Assembly: GCA_905250115.1 (NCBI GenBank)
Contig: CAJNOI010000018.1
Coordinates: 372,001-436,000 of the forward strand
From: Adineta steineri
Lineage: Eukaryota > Rotifera > Eurotatoria > Adinetida > Adinetidae
Length of the DNA stretch: 64,000 bases
Reading direction: 5' to 3'
Numbering within the stretch: the stretch's first letter is position 1; each line of letters begins with the position of its first letter. This document shows positions 1 through 12,200 of the stretch, in pieces. Both the position numbers and the translations under genes were made by a program. Under the pieces are notes generated by a model. That model searched no databases. It was not told the DNA's origin and worked only from the letters and a program-made list of their open reading frames with translations.

Positions 1-1
1 T

Positions 2-588
2 TCGAATAGTTGTGGAACATCATTGAATCTGTATAATGATACTGAACCATCATTACCTCAACAAACAGTGGGCACACCAGGTGGAATTTCAATGAAAAAT
101 GCTCCATCATTATCTTCATTAACATCTAATAATGAACCAGTCAGTGCTGGTGCACAATTAAATATATATTTGTATCTAATTGATTCAATACTAAAATCAA
201 TACCAAAGAAAAAAATTGAAAATCAAGTAAAATTTCATATTTTTCTTTTGCTTTCGTTAAAACTATCATATTAATTCTTTTTAAGGTACACTATAAATTA
301 TCAACAATATCATCATTATTTACATCGAAAAGTCGTATTGAAGTATTTGTATTTGATATACCAGATTTAATTTTAACAATTTTAATATCAACATTATTAA
401 TTGAGGATGAAATATCATATAATTCATCTGTACGTACATTAATTGAAAAGATTCCAACACGTTTTCATGATACAATATATCGTTTCTCTGATCAATTAAA
501 AGAAATACGATTTTTAAAAAAATCGAAATTATTTGTTATATCATCTTATAAAACTGACTTCTATCGATTTATGGCTGCGTTTACTTAA
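2..588 (+). CDS. 3' end of an unrecognised gene (partial)
   Basis: The reading frame is open from the window edge. Two exons are supported: 2-226 and 286-588, with a GT..AG intron at 227-285 that keeps the frame. The first part is Ser/Thr/Asn-rich and probably disordered. The second part (about 100 residues) is a compact hydrophobic and charged domain with runs such as VFVFDIPDLILTILISTLL and ends KTDFYRFMAAFT before a TAA stop. I do not recognise the family. The 5' part lies outside the window. WBP11 begins 215 bp downstream on the same strand. Confidence is good that this is a real coding end and low for any function. Confidence 0.6.
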
Positions 589-769
589 ATTTCATTGTCT
601 TTCGTTCTGGGTGATTGTGTATATAAACATTCCATTTGGGTCTAATGTTTATTATTTTTTTTCTCTCTCTATTTTATATTCTTGTTATTGAATGAAAAGT
701 GATTTAACATTTATAAATATACATATTTGGATTTGGTACTCAAGAAAAAAATTAATATATTCTTTGTAG

Positions 770-803
770 ATTTAAAATCAGTATATACGAAAAAAAACCC
801 AAA
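770..803 (+). promoter_or_regulatory. Candidate trans-splice 5' leader of WBP11
   Basis: The tract ending tctttgtag at 769 looks like a 3' splice site and is followed by a 34-nt leader and the WBP11 ATG. No plausible in-frame upstream coding exon was seen. It fits a spliced-leader acceptor but could equally be the 3' end of a cis-spliced 5' UTR intron. Confidence 0.4.
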
Positions 804-2718
804 ATGGGTGGAAGAAATATTAGTATAACTAAAAGTGGTAAAATCATGAATCCAACAGATCAAGCTCGTAAGTTTTATGAGTAAAAAAAGGAAATAATAA
901 TTGAAATTTTTTTCTATAGGAAAAGAAGCTCGAAAAAAAGAATTAAAAAAAAATAAAAAACAACGTCTATTAGTACGACAAAATGTACTTAAAGGAAAAA
1001 ATCCAAGAGGTCTTATTAGTGATATGGAACATCTTGATCGAATGGAATATGATCCTATTAATCCATCACCTTATAATATTAAAGTTTTACAAGAAAAAAG
1101 AAAAAAAGTGAAAGAAACATGGGATAGAGTTTATCGATTATATGTAAGTTAAGAAAATTAAATTATTAGATTTATATTTTCTTTGTTTCTTTTTATTACA
1201 GTCAAAAGAACAACCAGATTCAGCTTTACAAATGGATACATTATTAGCAGAGTATGAAAAATCACGAGCTCAATTGATAACATGGTTTGGTAAGAAGATT
1301 GAATTTTTTTCTTTCTATTTTTTATAATTATTCTTTTTGTTTATAGAGTCAGTTAAAGAAACACAACGTGTTACTATTGATGAAATTCCGATGCCTGAAT
1401 TACCTTCTGGATCCACAGCAAGTGCGCCAGATACACCACGAAGTATTCTTAAACAAAAAGAGTAATTATTTTTGTTTCAAAAGATATGTATTACTATTTT
1501 AATTTGTTTTTTTTTTGAAGTTCAATTGAACCATCACAACGTATTGTTATTTCAAAAAAACCACCAGGTCCACCAATTGGTCGACCGCCAATTCTAAGTG
1601 ATAATGAAGATATTAGTGATGATGAAGAAGGTAATATTATTTATATTCAAAATTTTATTTAATCTATTTTGATTTACAGAAGTTTCTACAACAGCAACAA
1701 AAGTTGTTCAATCGAATGGTAAATTTCTTTTTATTTCTTTTAAATAAAAAGATTCTTTTTTTCTAAGATCGACGACGAATTCGTTTTAATGATCCATCAT
1801 CTTCTTTGCCAGCAGCACCATCTGTAAGTCGATGGAGTGATAATAATCCTAATGAATATGAACAGAATGAAATGCAAGAATTTGGTACTCCAGTTACTGT
1901 GTCTCAACCGCCACAACTCAATACAGTTAATCAATTGAATAAATAGTTTTTATTTAATAGAGAAATTTTGTCTTTTAGGAAAGAGCACCTCCTATTATGC
2001 CTCCGCCATTTCCTCCACCACCTCGTGGTTAGTATCATCATAAATAATTTCTTACATTAATGTATACATTTGATATTTTTAGGAATGCGATTACCTCCAC
2101 CACCACCTCCAGCATCATTTTTTGCTGCAAATCCAAGTATAAAAAGAATCTTAAAAAATCATATATATTTATATTATAATTTCTATCTTTTAGATGTTCG
2201 AATGCCACCAAATATTCGACCACCATATCCACCAAATATGGCACCATCAAATGCATCAAAACTAGTCCGTCAACAGGCTCCTAACGTATTCAGTGCACCA
2301 CCAAGTCTCGTTGTAAAACCATCACAACAAACATCAATTACACCTAATATAGCCCCGGTATCAAATAAGCCTAGTATGACATTTGAAGCTAAACCTCAAA
2401 TAAGGTAATTTCTTATTTTTTTTCATTTCATAAATATAAAATTTACTTTTTAGAGCACGACAAGATGTTACAAAATTTGTGCCAACTGTACTTAAAGTTA
2501 AACGAAGTGGAATAGGAGGTCCTTCGAGTAATAGTATTAGTGCAAAAGGATCAGATATTGGTGGAATGAAATCAACATCACGTTTTGAAGATCCACTTTC
2601 AATGAGATCACGACTTGGAAATACAGCTAGTGCAACAAATCAACATCATTTAATGATGACTGGACCATCAACAGATGATGCATATGATACATTTATGAAA
2701 GAAATTAACCAATTGTAG
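804..2718 (+). CDS. WBP11: WW domain-binding protein 11 (splicing factor)
   Basis: Eleven exons: 804-867, 920-1143, 1202-1289, 1347-1461, 1521-1630, 1680-1718, 1768-1925, 1979-2027, 2083-2136, 2194-2404, 2454-2718 (458 aa, all phases agree). The N-terminus reads MGGRNISITKSGKIMNPTDQ, followed by the basic QARKEARKKELKKNKKQR block; this is the hallmark start of WBP11/SIPP1. Later come a KPPGPPIGRPP stretch, an acidic patch (DNEDISDDEE), proline-rich WW/SH3 ligands (exons 8-10) and the conserved C-terminal FVPTVLKVKR segment. In animals WBP11 is a nuclear protein that binds PQBP1 and PP1 and supports pre-mRNA splicing. A pyrimidine-rich AG acceptor lies 34 nt before the ATG. Confidence 0.95.
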
Positions 2719-3081
2719 TTTAATAACATTGTTTGTAATTTTTTTGTTTATTCGTTTGTTGATGTTCAAACATAATTTTTTTTCTTTGGTAAAAATTAGA
2801 AAGACATCAGAGGTACAAATTATGAAAAGTACTTATCAGTTAAAAATTATTCTTCCGCATCATTCAAGAAAATCTTCATTATATCAAGAATTGAACTAAA
2901 TACTATATAGTATATAAAATGATTGAATTTTTGTCTGAAGATTTTCATTTTTTTTTTTTTGGAAAGACTCAAATCTGTGTTTTACTTTAATCAACATACA
3001 TACAGGTACACATAGAAAGAAATAAACACAAACAAAAACAGAAAGAAAGAAAAAAAAAGAAGATATTAAGATATTTAAATA
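2719..3081. other. Convergent 3' intergenic region
   Basis: This stretch lies between the ends of WBP11 (+) and the SAMD1-like gene (-). It holds T-rich and A-rich tracts and an AATAAA-like sequence near 3020. No gene is seen. Confidence 0.6.
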
Positions 3082-4675
3082 TTAAGATAATGATTTTCGT
3101 TGTATCTGTTCAATTACATTCCATAATTTAAGTGCCTTACCGATTTTAAGTGTTGACAGTCGAAATACTTGTTCTCGTTTAAGTCCATATAATTTATTTC
3201 CATTAATATGATGTTTATTTAATACAATGGATGCATATTCATATCCTTGTTGTTGAAAAAATTCATTTAAATCATTTGTTGACCAACTATGAACATCAGG
3301 TATATCACCACGTAATCCAAGAATTTGTTCAACAGTTATCGGCGGTAAATTATTATTTGTTATTAAAGGTTTACGAAATAAATGTTCATCATTATTATTT
3401 ACATTAGAGAGAATAGGAGGAGATGAAGTAAGAATTGAATCCGATGTTTTTATTAAACGTGATTTTTTACTGTCATTTGAAGATACTGTTTGACTTCGAT
3501 TTCTTTTTTTATTTAATTTCAAATTCGAAGATGATAATGATGCTGTTGATGATGATGATAAAAAATTTGATCCATTCGTAAGAGTATTTTCTTTTATCAT
3601 TTGAAGTTTTCCAGAGTTATTATTTTGATCAATTGATGAATATACAGGTAATGATGATTCTAAAATATTAGACATCTCTCATTACAATCTTTTCAAAGAC
3701 ATAGATAAGAAATGATGTGTTGAGAAACAAAACATAGCCTATGGGATAAGTAAGTTGAGAGTATCGACAAGCGAGATCTCGCTCGTTTTCTTTTTTTTTC
3801 TCTTCTTCTTCTTTTTCTTCTTCTATCATACGATGAGTGGGACTCAATTATGTAATCGAGTCATAGTAAGTAAGTATAATATGTTGAACAGTACAAAAGA
3901 AAGAAAGAAAGAAAGAAAGGAAAAAGAGCGATTTGCCTTTCTTACCCGTTTTAAACACGGCAAATTCTGGAGATGGTGTTTCGCGTATATGATGAATATG
4001 TTGATGATCACTATTATTCTTTTCATTTGAATTTAATACATATTGTTTTGGTGCTGGCCATTGTTGATTATTTATATTAATAGTACCAGCAGCAGCAGCA
4101 GCAGCCATTGCTTCATGAGGACTCATAGGTGTTGCTGTTGGCGTTTTTTGATTATAACATACATTCATTTTTTCAATAAGTTTAGCACATTTTTCATTTT
4201 TAATTCGTATAGTAAAACCACCTTTATGAAATACTTTTGTAATAAGACCAAGTTTAAGTAAATCATCAAGTATTACAAGTATTTCATCACGTTGATATGA
4301 AATATTATTTCCTGTAGATCGTTTTTCAACGTATTTCAGTATTCGTTCAAGATCTGGTCGACATTTACGTCGTTTTATTTCATCAATAGCTTGAAAAACT
4401 GGACGAAAACGAGTATCCGTTATTATATTTAATAAATCACATGATGTTACTGTATTGTTATTGTCACTAAGAGTCGTACTACTAGTTGTAGTTGTCGAAT
4501 AAGCAGATGAAACAGAAGAAGAAGAAGACGAAGAAGAACACGATGAGGAATCATTGACATCAGCAAAAGATGGTGGAGGAGTTGGTAAGTTTCTTTTACG
4601 AATAAATGATGGTGACTGTACGCGTGTTGGTATTAATGGCGTTGTATTCATCGTTGTAATAGGTGAGAAGATCAT
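3082..4675 (-). CDS. SAMD1: SAMD1/atherin-like protein (winged helix + SAM)
   Basis: Two exons on the minus strand: 4675-3946 and 3659-3082 (435 aa), separated by a 286-bp intron; phase 1 is kept across it. Residues about 80-155 match the SAMD1 winged-helix domain, including IDEIKRRKCRPDLERILKYV and a following VFHKGGFTIRIKN wing; this domain binds unmethylated CpG DNA in vertebrate SAMD1. A poly-Ala run and a low-complexity Ser/Asn linker follow. The C-terminal 70 residues form a SAM domain (VHSWSTNDLNEFFQQQGYEY, LKIGKALKLWNVIEQIQ). Mammalian SAMD1 recruits the KDM1A/LSD1 complex to CpG islands; the same role here is inference. The ATG at 3675 is in frame but falls at the exon 2 boundary and is probably not the true start. 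Confidence 0.85.
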
Positions 4676-5521
4676 CTAGAGAAGAAAAAAAACTTTTTTT
4701 ACCGTCTTCCGAATTCGAACAACGTATTTTCAATTGTATGTGTGCAAGAAAAACGCGCGCCTGTTGTTGTTTTTTCCTCTTGTGTCGCCGCCGTCTTCCT
4801 TCTCTCTCTCTCCCTCTCTTCTTGCTTGCTAAAGGAGAGACGCGATCATTGCAATTTTCTTCTCTTCGTTTCTCTTCGTTTCTCTCTATATGCAATGATG
4901 GATGATCACATTGCGCTGTGCGCACGCTGAAAGAGAGAGACAGAGAGCGGGAGAACGCACACTCTTTTTTTTAGGATAGAGCGCTATGCGCACTCGCTTA
5001 CTCGACAAAGAGAGAACGAGGGAGAGAGAAAAAAGAATAATTATGCGACGACGAATGTTCAATCGAGGTCAAAATAAGAGAGAAAGTCTTCTCGCATCCT
5101 CTCTATCTCTCAAATTTTCGAGTATATATATATATATCGCTCATTATCGTTATACCTAAAAGGAAAAGGTACAATCAGAAAGACAACAAGAAAAAGAATG
5201 GAAACATACAGACATTCATATAATGCGAAAAAGAATTGAAGCAAAACTTATGTGAAATAATTGAAAATGATGTCGATTTATTTTGCTTTTTTTCTATTCA
5301 CAAGTGATATCAATGTATATGTATATATATATGTAGAGAGAGAGGGAGAGAGTACAAAATTGTCGACAAAGCTAAATGAATCTGATGTCTCTTTTCAAAA
5401 TAAACAAAGATGGAAAGAACACAAGACCAAACTAGCATCATTCATACTAAATCTTCGACTATATTCTTTATGCGTACAACGCAAGAGAAGAACGAACAAT
5501 ATGTGTGTGCGCTCATAGAAT

Positions 5522-5575
5522 AGGGAGAGAGAGAGAGAGAGGGAGAAGGAGAGAGTGAAAGAAAGAAAGATAAGC
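5522..5575. repeat. GA-rich purine tract
   Basis: Mostly GA and GGA/AAG units on the plus strand. It is one of several polypurine tracts in this intergenic region. Confidence 0.85.
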
Positions 5576-6122
5576 ATAGTGTCCAGATAAATCTGTTGTT
5601 TTCTTTATTTTTTTGTTATATTCATTGTGCAAAAGTCATTTTAACTGAAACATAAGAAATAGGTGTACAAAGTGCAATGATGCTCATCATTATGCGTCAA
5701 AGTGTTGTAAGCAAAAAATCCAACATCGCAGCAAAAGAAAGCATGGATGATGGTGCGAAGAAGACGCGTTGTTTAGTAATAGTAATAGTAGTAATAGTAA
5801 TAGTCTAGTAGTGAGTGAGAAAGAGACACATATAGAGAGAAAGAGAAGGAGAGAAGGAGAGAAGCAGCAAGCGCGCGCGCGAGCGAGCAAGCAAGTAATG
5901 GTTGCTCTCTCTCTTTCGCAGGAGAAAATAAAAGAGGACACATATACGAAGGCAAGCAAGCGAGCGAGCAGAAGAGAAAGACGAAGAGAACAAGAGAGAC
6001 GCGACGAAAAAGCAAAAAGGTTTTTTCGGTTGTTAATAAATAGGAATCATAAGAAAGCACAACACGCCACACGTGTGCATTCTTCTCTTCGTCCGTCTCC
6101 ACCCTGTCTTCTCCTATCTTTT

Positions 6123-6123
<1 letters not shown>

Positions 6124-6156
<33 letters not shown>
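6124..6156. repeat. (AC)n microsatellite
   Basis: An uninterrupted AC dinucleotide run of about 16 units. Confidence 0.95.
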
Positions 6157-6158
<2 letters not shown>

Positions 6159-6248
6159 ACATATATATTTTCAAAAGCAAGGAAAAACTTTTTATTTTGA
6201 CTATTTGTCTATTGAACGAAATGGTGGTCTCTTTGTCAAAAGAGAAAG

Positions 6249-6272
6249 AAAGAGAGAGAGAGAGAGAGAGAG
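6249..6272. repeat. (GA)n microsatellite
   Basis: A nearly perfect GA run of about 12 units within a longer purine-only strand segment starting near 6241. Confidence 0.9.
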
Positions 6273-9215
6273 AAAAAGAAGTTACATGCTGTTCTTGATA
6301 TTCACTTGTATATATTCAATGGAAGTTCTTTGCACTCGTCATTTCATTGCATTTATTTGCTCGTTTCTATCTAAACAGCGAAAAAAAAAGGATGATGATA
6401 ACAACGACTGACTGCATCTTGTTGACGTTATTCTCGTTATTCTTGCTATTGTTGACAGTTATTCAAGTAACTGTTGAAATTGTCGTTTCAAAAATAGACA
6501 ACAGTTAAACAGATTTTGTTTGCAAATATTTACGAAATTTTTACATTAGTATCATTCGAGAGTTGATGAATGTTTAAATAAGCCTCATTCTTTTGATCAA
6601 GGAACATACTCATAATAGTTCGATGTCAATATAAAACTATCTATATGTTGCTGTGCTTTCAATGAAAGAGTTTAATTTATTGTATCAATTCCTCTTTTGT
6701 TAAAAATCAAGACACATCTAACTTATAGTTTAATAATATGTGTATGTCAAATTTTGTTATAAAACATATGATGAAAAAAATAAGCTGTATTATATGAACA
6801 AGATCAAAACACATGACCATCGTCCTCTCGGTTTCTTTGACAAAAAAAAAGAAGCATTGAAAGCAATGAATAGTTATATGAATAGTGACGCTCTTTCGCA
6901 CATACTGGGTGGAGTAAAAGAGAAAGACACAAGGAGGGACGAATAGAGAAGGCAAGAGAACAAGAAGGCAATTTATGTACGCGCACCACATCAGTAGTAG
7001 TTCTCTCTTGTCTCTGTATGTAAATGTACTATACAGTAAATGTGTCTAATGCTTGCATCGTGTTCATACGTGAGAACGAATAAGAATAATAAAACGATGA
7101 TTGATTGTTTATTTGTTTGAGTTTTTTTTAAATCAACTGATTTTGTCTTTTAAAAAAATTTGTAACTAATAAAAATAGAGAAGAATATAAGTTTATTTTA
7201 ATATTCATATGCATGTCAAAAGATGTCCCACGTCAGTTACGATCAGTATATTTTGTCTTTCACTCTCCCTCTCTCTCTCCGTCTCTCTTTCTCTTTCTTC
7301 TTTGTGTCTTTCTTGTTGTGTTGCAAGTCATAGAAGAAGAAAAAAAGGACGAACAAAAACAGAAAGGCGAATACACAAGGCAATGCAAACTAGATAATGC
7401 ACCTTATTTTCTCTTCCTATTCTCTCTTCTCTCTCTTTCAAGTTTTCTATATAAATTCAAAAAAAAAGAATATATAGCATTGACCATTGATGAAAGATTT
7501 TAGAAAGTTTTATCAACATTTATTAAGTGAAATATAGATGAATGAATAAAGACATAAGCTTCATTCGTTGCTCGTTTGTGAGGACGGCTACTTTTTGTTA
7601 TTTCTGCGGCAGTGTTGCTGCCATTCGAGCGCTACACCATCAACAGTGAGCGCACCGAGTAGGCAAGGACAAGAGCAGCGGTGGAAAAGAGAATAGAAGA
7701 ACGAAGCATGCAAGCAAGCAAGTAAAAAAAAAGAGAACAAGGCGAAAACATCAAACCAACCAGAGAGCTGTGCGCCGGAGGCAGCACAATGCTGTTAAAC
7801 AGTTTGGTTACCATTATATGCTAGAGGGATGTTGGAGGGCGGCAGGAATTGTGCATGTTTGCTTATAACATTCAAACATTCGTACCTATATTTTTTTTTA
7901 TATAAATGCATATATAGAAACAAATTACTTAATTTGATTTCATATAAAATGTGTCACACAGAAACTTCAATATTTTACATATCTTATCCTAAAATTTCAA
8001 TCACCATTTTATAATTCATTTGTATGAAAGAAGATGTATACTAGTTAATATATCTTGAAAATATTTAATTTACATTGATCTTAATGTTTCAAAAAAATAC
8101 TCACCTGCTTAACAAGAGTAAGATGAGATTTTCAATAAGATCAGTAGTTATTATTAATTGTTATTAAAGTATCTATTGTTTATTTTTACAAGAAAATAAT
8201 AAAACATCCATATGTGATTTAGATAAATTTAACAACTACGCAGTAGTATTAAAATAAAACACAATGAGAAACATATGGCAAAGAAATGGACTCTCTTCAT
8301 TGATAACTGATATTGAAAAGTTTTGTATAGAATATTAAAAATATAATAATAACTCGTTGTAAACTATTATTTCTAAATGGAAATTTCATCTTTTTTCCAA
8401 CTCATTTAATATAATAATGTTTGAAGAAAAAAACAGGTTACAAATTTTTATCTAATTTCAATAAAAACCGAATTTCAAATGTACAAGTGTCTATAAATAT
8501 ATCATAAAATAGCATGATATTTTGTAAATTTATCAACGAAATTTTTAATTTAATAAGTTAGTTAGTTAATTAATTAATATAAAAAATAGTATTCATATCA
8601 TCTTAATCTATAAATTGATATATCGTTATAAAAATTTTGTGCACTGTAAACATTATTTTTTTGCAGAGCGTCGGTACTATGCAATAAAAGTAATCATAAA
8701 ATATGATTGTTTTTCTTTTGATAATAATGTCAACTGACCTTTGGAAATTGAATACTCCTACAGATAAAATAAAAGTTTTTGTTTCTTTTCTTCCAGAAAA
8801 TTTTCATGATAATAATAGAATAATTCTAGAAAATGACATTTTCAGTAGGCACCAGCTCTCTGATTTTTTTAATGTTATATAATGACTTTATTATTCATTA
8901 CTATATTAAGCTAGTTGTTCTAGTGCATTCTGCAATTAACTGTTGTATTGCTGAAAAGAAAATCAAATTATTATCGAGAAAAACTACGCACCATCAGGAT
9001 ATCATCATCATTATCCGCCATCGATTCTCTATTATAATATTTTTTGTGCACAAAAATAAGCAACCATTTCTTCCAACTGTTACCAGATAAATGTAATTTT
9101 CTTTTGTTAAAAAAAATAAAATTAGTAGACAATCATTAACTATCTCAGGATATAATAGCCTTGTAACCCGCTTCTTTGGTACCAAAACAAATTCGAAAAA
9201 GAAGCCGACATAACA

Positions 9216-12200
9216 ATGCATCGTATTGCTGAAAAATTGTTGGCTTTTATATTGATTGTGCAATTTTCTTCTACTCAACAAGCTGAACAGTCCCCTCTCC
9301 TTCGTTGTTTAACTGGTTACAGAGATAGGTATGAAAACTATTGGATAAAGTATTATTGTATTTTTTATTTCTTAATTATAATGATTTTGTTTTAGACATG
9401 GTAAACTCTCCGATTGCCCTCCCAATAAAGTATTTTCAAAATGTGTTACTACTTGCCCCAAAACATGCCAAAATCCCTATATAAAATCCAATAATGAAAA
9501 TTGTTTGCGTGATTGTCGTTCCGGTTGTGTTTGCGCAAATGGAACAATTATTGATGAAGGTCGAAGTGGCGATTGCGTTCCTCAAGATGAATGTACATGT
9601 CATCATCATGGAAGAGTCTTTATGCCAAATGAAATCTTACTTCGAAATGGAAAAAAATGGTATGAATACATTTCATAAACTATTATCGTTATTTTTATAT
9701 ATTTCATTATAGTCAATGCAAAAATGGTGGATGGGATTGTGTTGAACAATCAATGACATCCCGAACATGCTCAGTAGTCGGTCTTACTCATGTCGAAACA
9801 TTTGATGGAGCCTTACTTACTATTAAACCAGGCAATTATATCTTAGTTAAAGTAAGTAAAAATGAAAAAACTATTGATATTTGTCTAGGTATTGTTTTGT
9901 TACTTTCCCAAAGTTTAGTTCCTATGCAACTAAATCATTTACAGTTATAAACAGATTGTTAATCTAGGAGTGCGTTAGAAATGATTTAAGCTGATAGTAC
10001 TAGAATAAAAATAATTTTCAAGTTCTTCATGACTAAATAAGTGAATATAGTGATATCTATGGTATAATCTTTGATATTGTAATTGAAAATAACGGTCATA
10101 TGAGATTTTTTGAAACCATTATATAAGTTTTAGCGAACTTCTTACGTATTGAAATAAAAACTAAACTGTTAACAGTATCATTGAATCCTATAGACTTGCT
10201 GTAGATTGAGTATGATAGCTAAATTACTACTGTATTTAATTCTCTAACTAATTTGCTGCTTATTAAGTTAAAAAATGACGAAATAATTCAACGTTTCACG
10301 AGATTTTTCTAGTAGAAGAGTACGAAGAAGTACTCATTAGTGATATGAATCGTTTTTCCCTTTCATTGAAATATCCATTATCCTACGCATATAAAAAAAA
10401 TCAATTTCTTGTTATTGAAAAACTAATTACATATTGAAACAGCTGTTTCTTAATACAATTTATCGAGAAAAATAACTTTGAAAAAAAAGAGGAGCAGCTG
10501 ACACCAAATTAATTTGTATCCTAATGTGTTTCTAAGTGTGTTAATGGATTTAACTAGATTGCATAACATTTTAAATTTTACTTTTAATTAATTATATAAT
10601 TTAATATTTAGAATATTGGCAAAAAAAGTACACATTTCCAAATTGAAGCAGCAGTAAAAAAGAATTTTAAACGTCAATTAAAATTTACCATTGGTGTTAA
10701 CACTGTTGTTTTATCAGATATACATTCAATTATATTAAATAATAATAAACTTGAACAACTTCCATTTCAATCTGCTGATCTTACTATACGTCAAGCTACA
10801 TCACATTTTATTTTAATTGAATCGAAAGATATGCATATTGCCTATGATGGACATAGTGTTTATGTTACATTAGAATCTGCCCATCGAGAACATGTACGTG
10901 GTCTCTGTGGATCATTTGATTACAATCAAGATAATGATTTACGTTTACCAAATGGTAAATTAACATGTAATGCACATATTTTTAGTGAAGGTTATCAAGT
11001 TAATGATACTAAACCAAATACTAGTACAGAAGACGATGTACCTGAAAATTTTGATCGATCAGAAGCTGTATGTATATTATTTAAGGTTTTCTTTAAAGAA
11101 TTATTCTATAAATTCTTTAGGAAAAACAATGTCATCGAATCAAAAATAATGTTTGTAAATCTGGTGCACATGTTCATGGACTTATTTTATCTTGTGTCGA
11201 AGATCAACGTCATACACCAATTCATAAGCATAATCGTGCTTCTTGTTATTGGCATTCCATATTTGCACATGCATGTGCGTTGGCTTGTAATGATCATCCA
11301 CAAAAAAATACTAAATGGCGAGGTGAATGTGAAGCAGTTTTTACCCAATGTGGTGCTGGAACTGTCTATGAAGAATGTCCTCATTCATGTTTAAATTCGT
11401 GTTCCGATAAAGCAGACAAACATGGATCACACTCTACTTGCAAAAAAGAATGTATTGCCGGTAAGATTCAATATAAACAATTTATGTGAGATTATACTTG
11501 TTTTTTTCTTCTTTTTCACAAGGTTGTGTTTGTGAAAAACATCATTATTATGATACACATCATAGTACACATGAACCATTAAAATGTGTCAAAGGAGCAG
11601 AATGTTCATGTTTTGATGAGCGAGAAAAATCATATCATAAATCTGGTACAATTATAAAACGTGGTCACTGTTCAACTTGGTAGATAAAATCTATATCTTA
11701 TTCATAAATATTATTATCTCCTATTTTTCTTGTAGTATTTGTATACGTGGTCAATTCCATTGTAATAGTGATAAATGTGACAAATCGAATATTGTTTGTC
11801 CAAATAATTTAATCTTTACTGAAACAAGCTTGACAGCATGTCCAAAAACATGTTCGAATCATTTAGAATGGCAAAATTGTCATAAATATCGAAGCGGATG
11901 TGATTGTCCAAAAGATATGATTCGTGATGAAAATGTACGTCGTTTTATTAATATAATATAAATATTAACTTTATTTTTATTTATAGACAAATCGTTGTGT
12001 ATATCCAAAACATTGTTCATGTAAAATGAATGATAAACTATTTTCGTATGGTGCAAAAGTAACTCAAGATTGTAACGAATGGTTTGTAATTTTATAAAAT
12101 GAAAATAATTTTCTTATTTCTTAAGTTATTTTTTCCAGTACATGTACATCAGGACAATGGTCATGCAGTAAACTAGATTGTTCACATACATGCAGTATTT

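Larger units (their letters stand above)
4676..9215. other. Gene-free region rich in GA/CT/CA microsatellites
   Basis: This 4.5-kb stretch separates the divergent SAMD1-like (-) and VWD-protein (+) genes. It holds many GA or CT tracts (for example 4921-4945, 5331-5352, 5522-5550, 5820-5875, 6241-6272, 7261-7300) and a CA repeat. The open frames inside are Arg/Lys/Glu- or Ser/Leu-rich translations of these repeats and have no domain signature. Local GC is higher between 4,700 and 6,100 and between 7,560 and 7,830. It may contain promoters or 5' UTR exons of the flanking genes, but none can be pinned down. Confidence 0.7.

Noticed and set aside
1824..1925. An alternative WBP11 donor (gtaagt at 1824)
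   Set aside because: The sequence after it stays open, is Gln/Glu/Pro-rich like the rest of the protein and joins in phase with exon 8, so it was kept as exon. It could still be an alternative splice site.
4596..6411. Several open frames of 60-143 codons on both strands in the GA/CT-rich region
   Set aside because: They are Arg/Glu/Lys or Ser/Leu translations of simple repeats, overlap each other on both strands, and show no domain or splice support.
7632..7814. A 60-codon hydrophobic frame on the minus strand in a locally GC-richer segment
   Set aside because: No signal peptide pattern beyond general hydrophobicity, no plausible exon partners, and no recognisable family.
11085..11125. Apparent frameshift in the VWD gene between exons 4 and 5
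   Set aside because: It is explained by a normal 53-bp GT..AG intron (11068-11120) that keeps the frame; the longer open reading through it is accidental.
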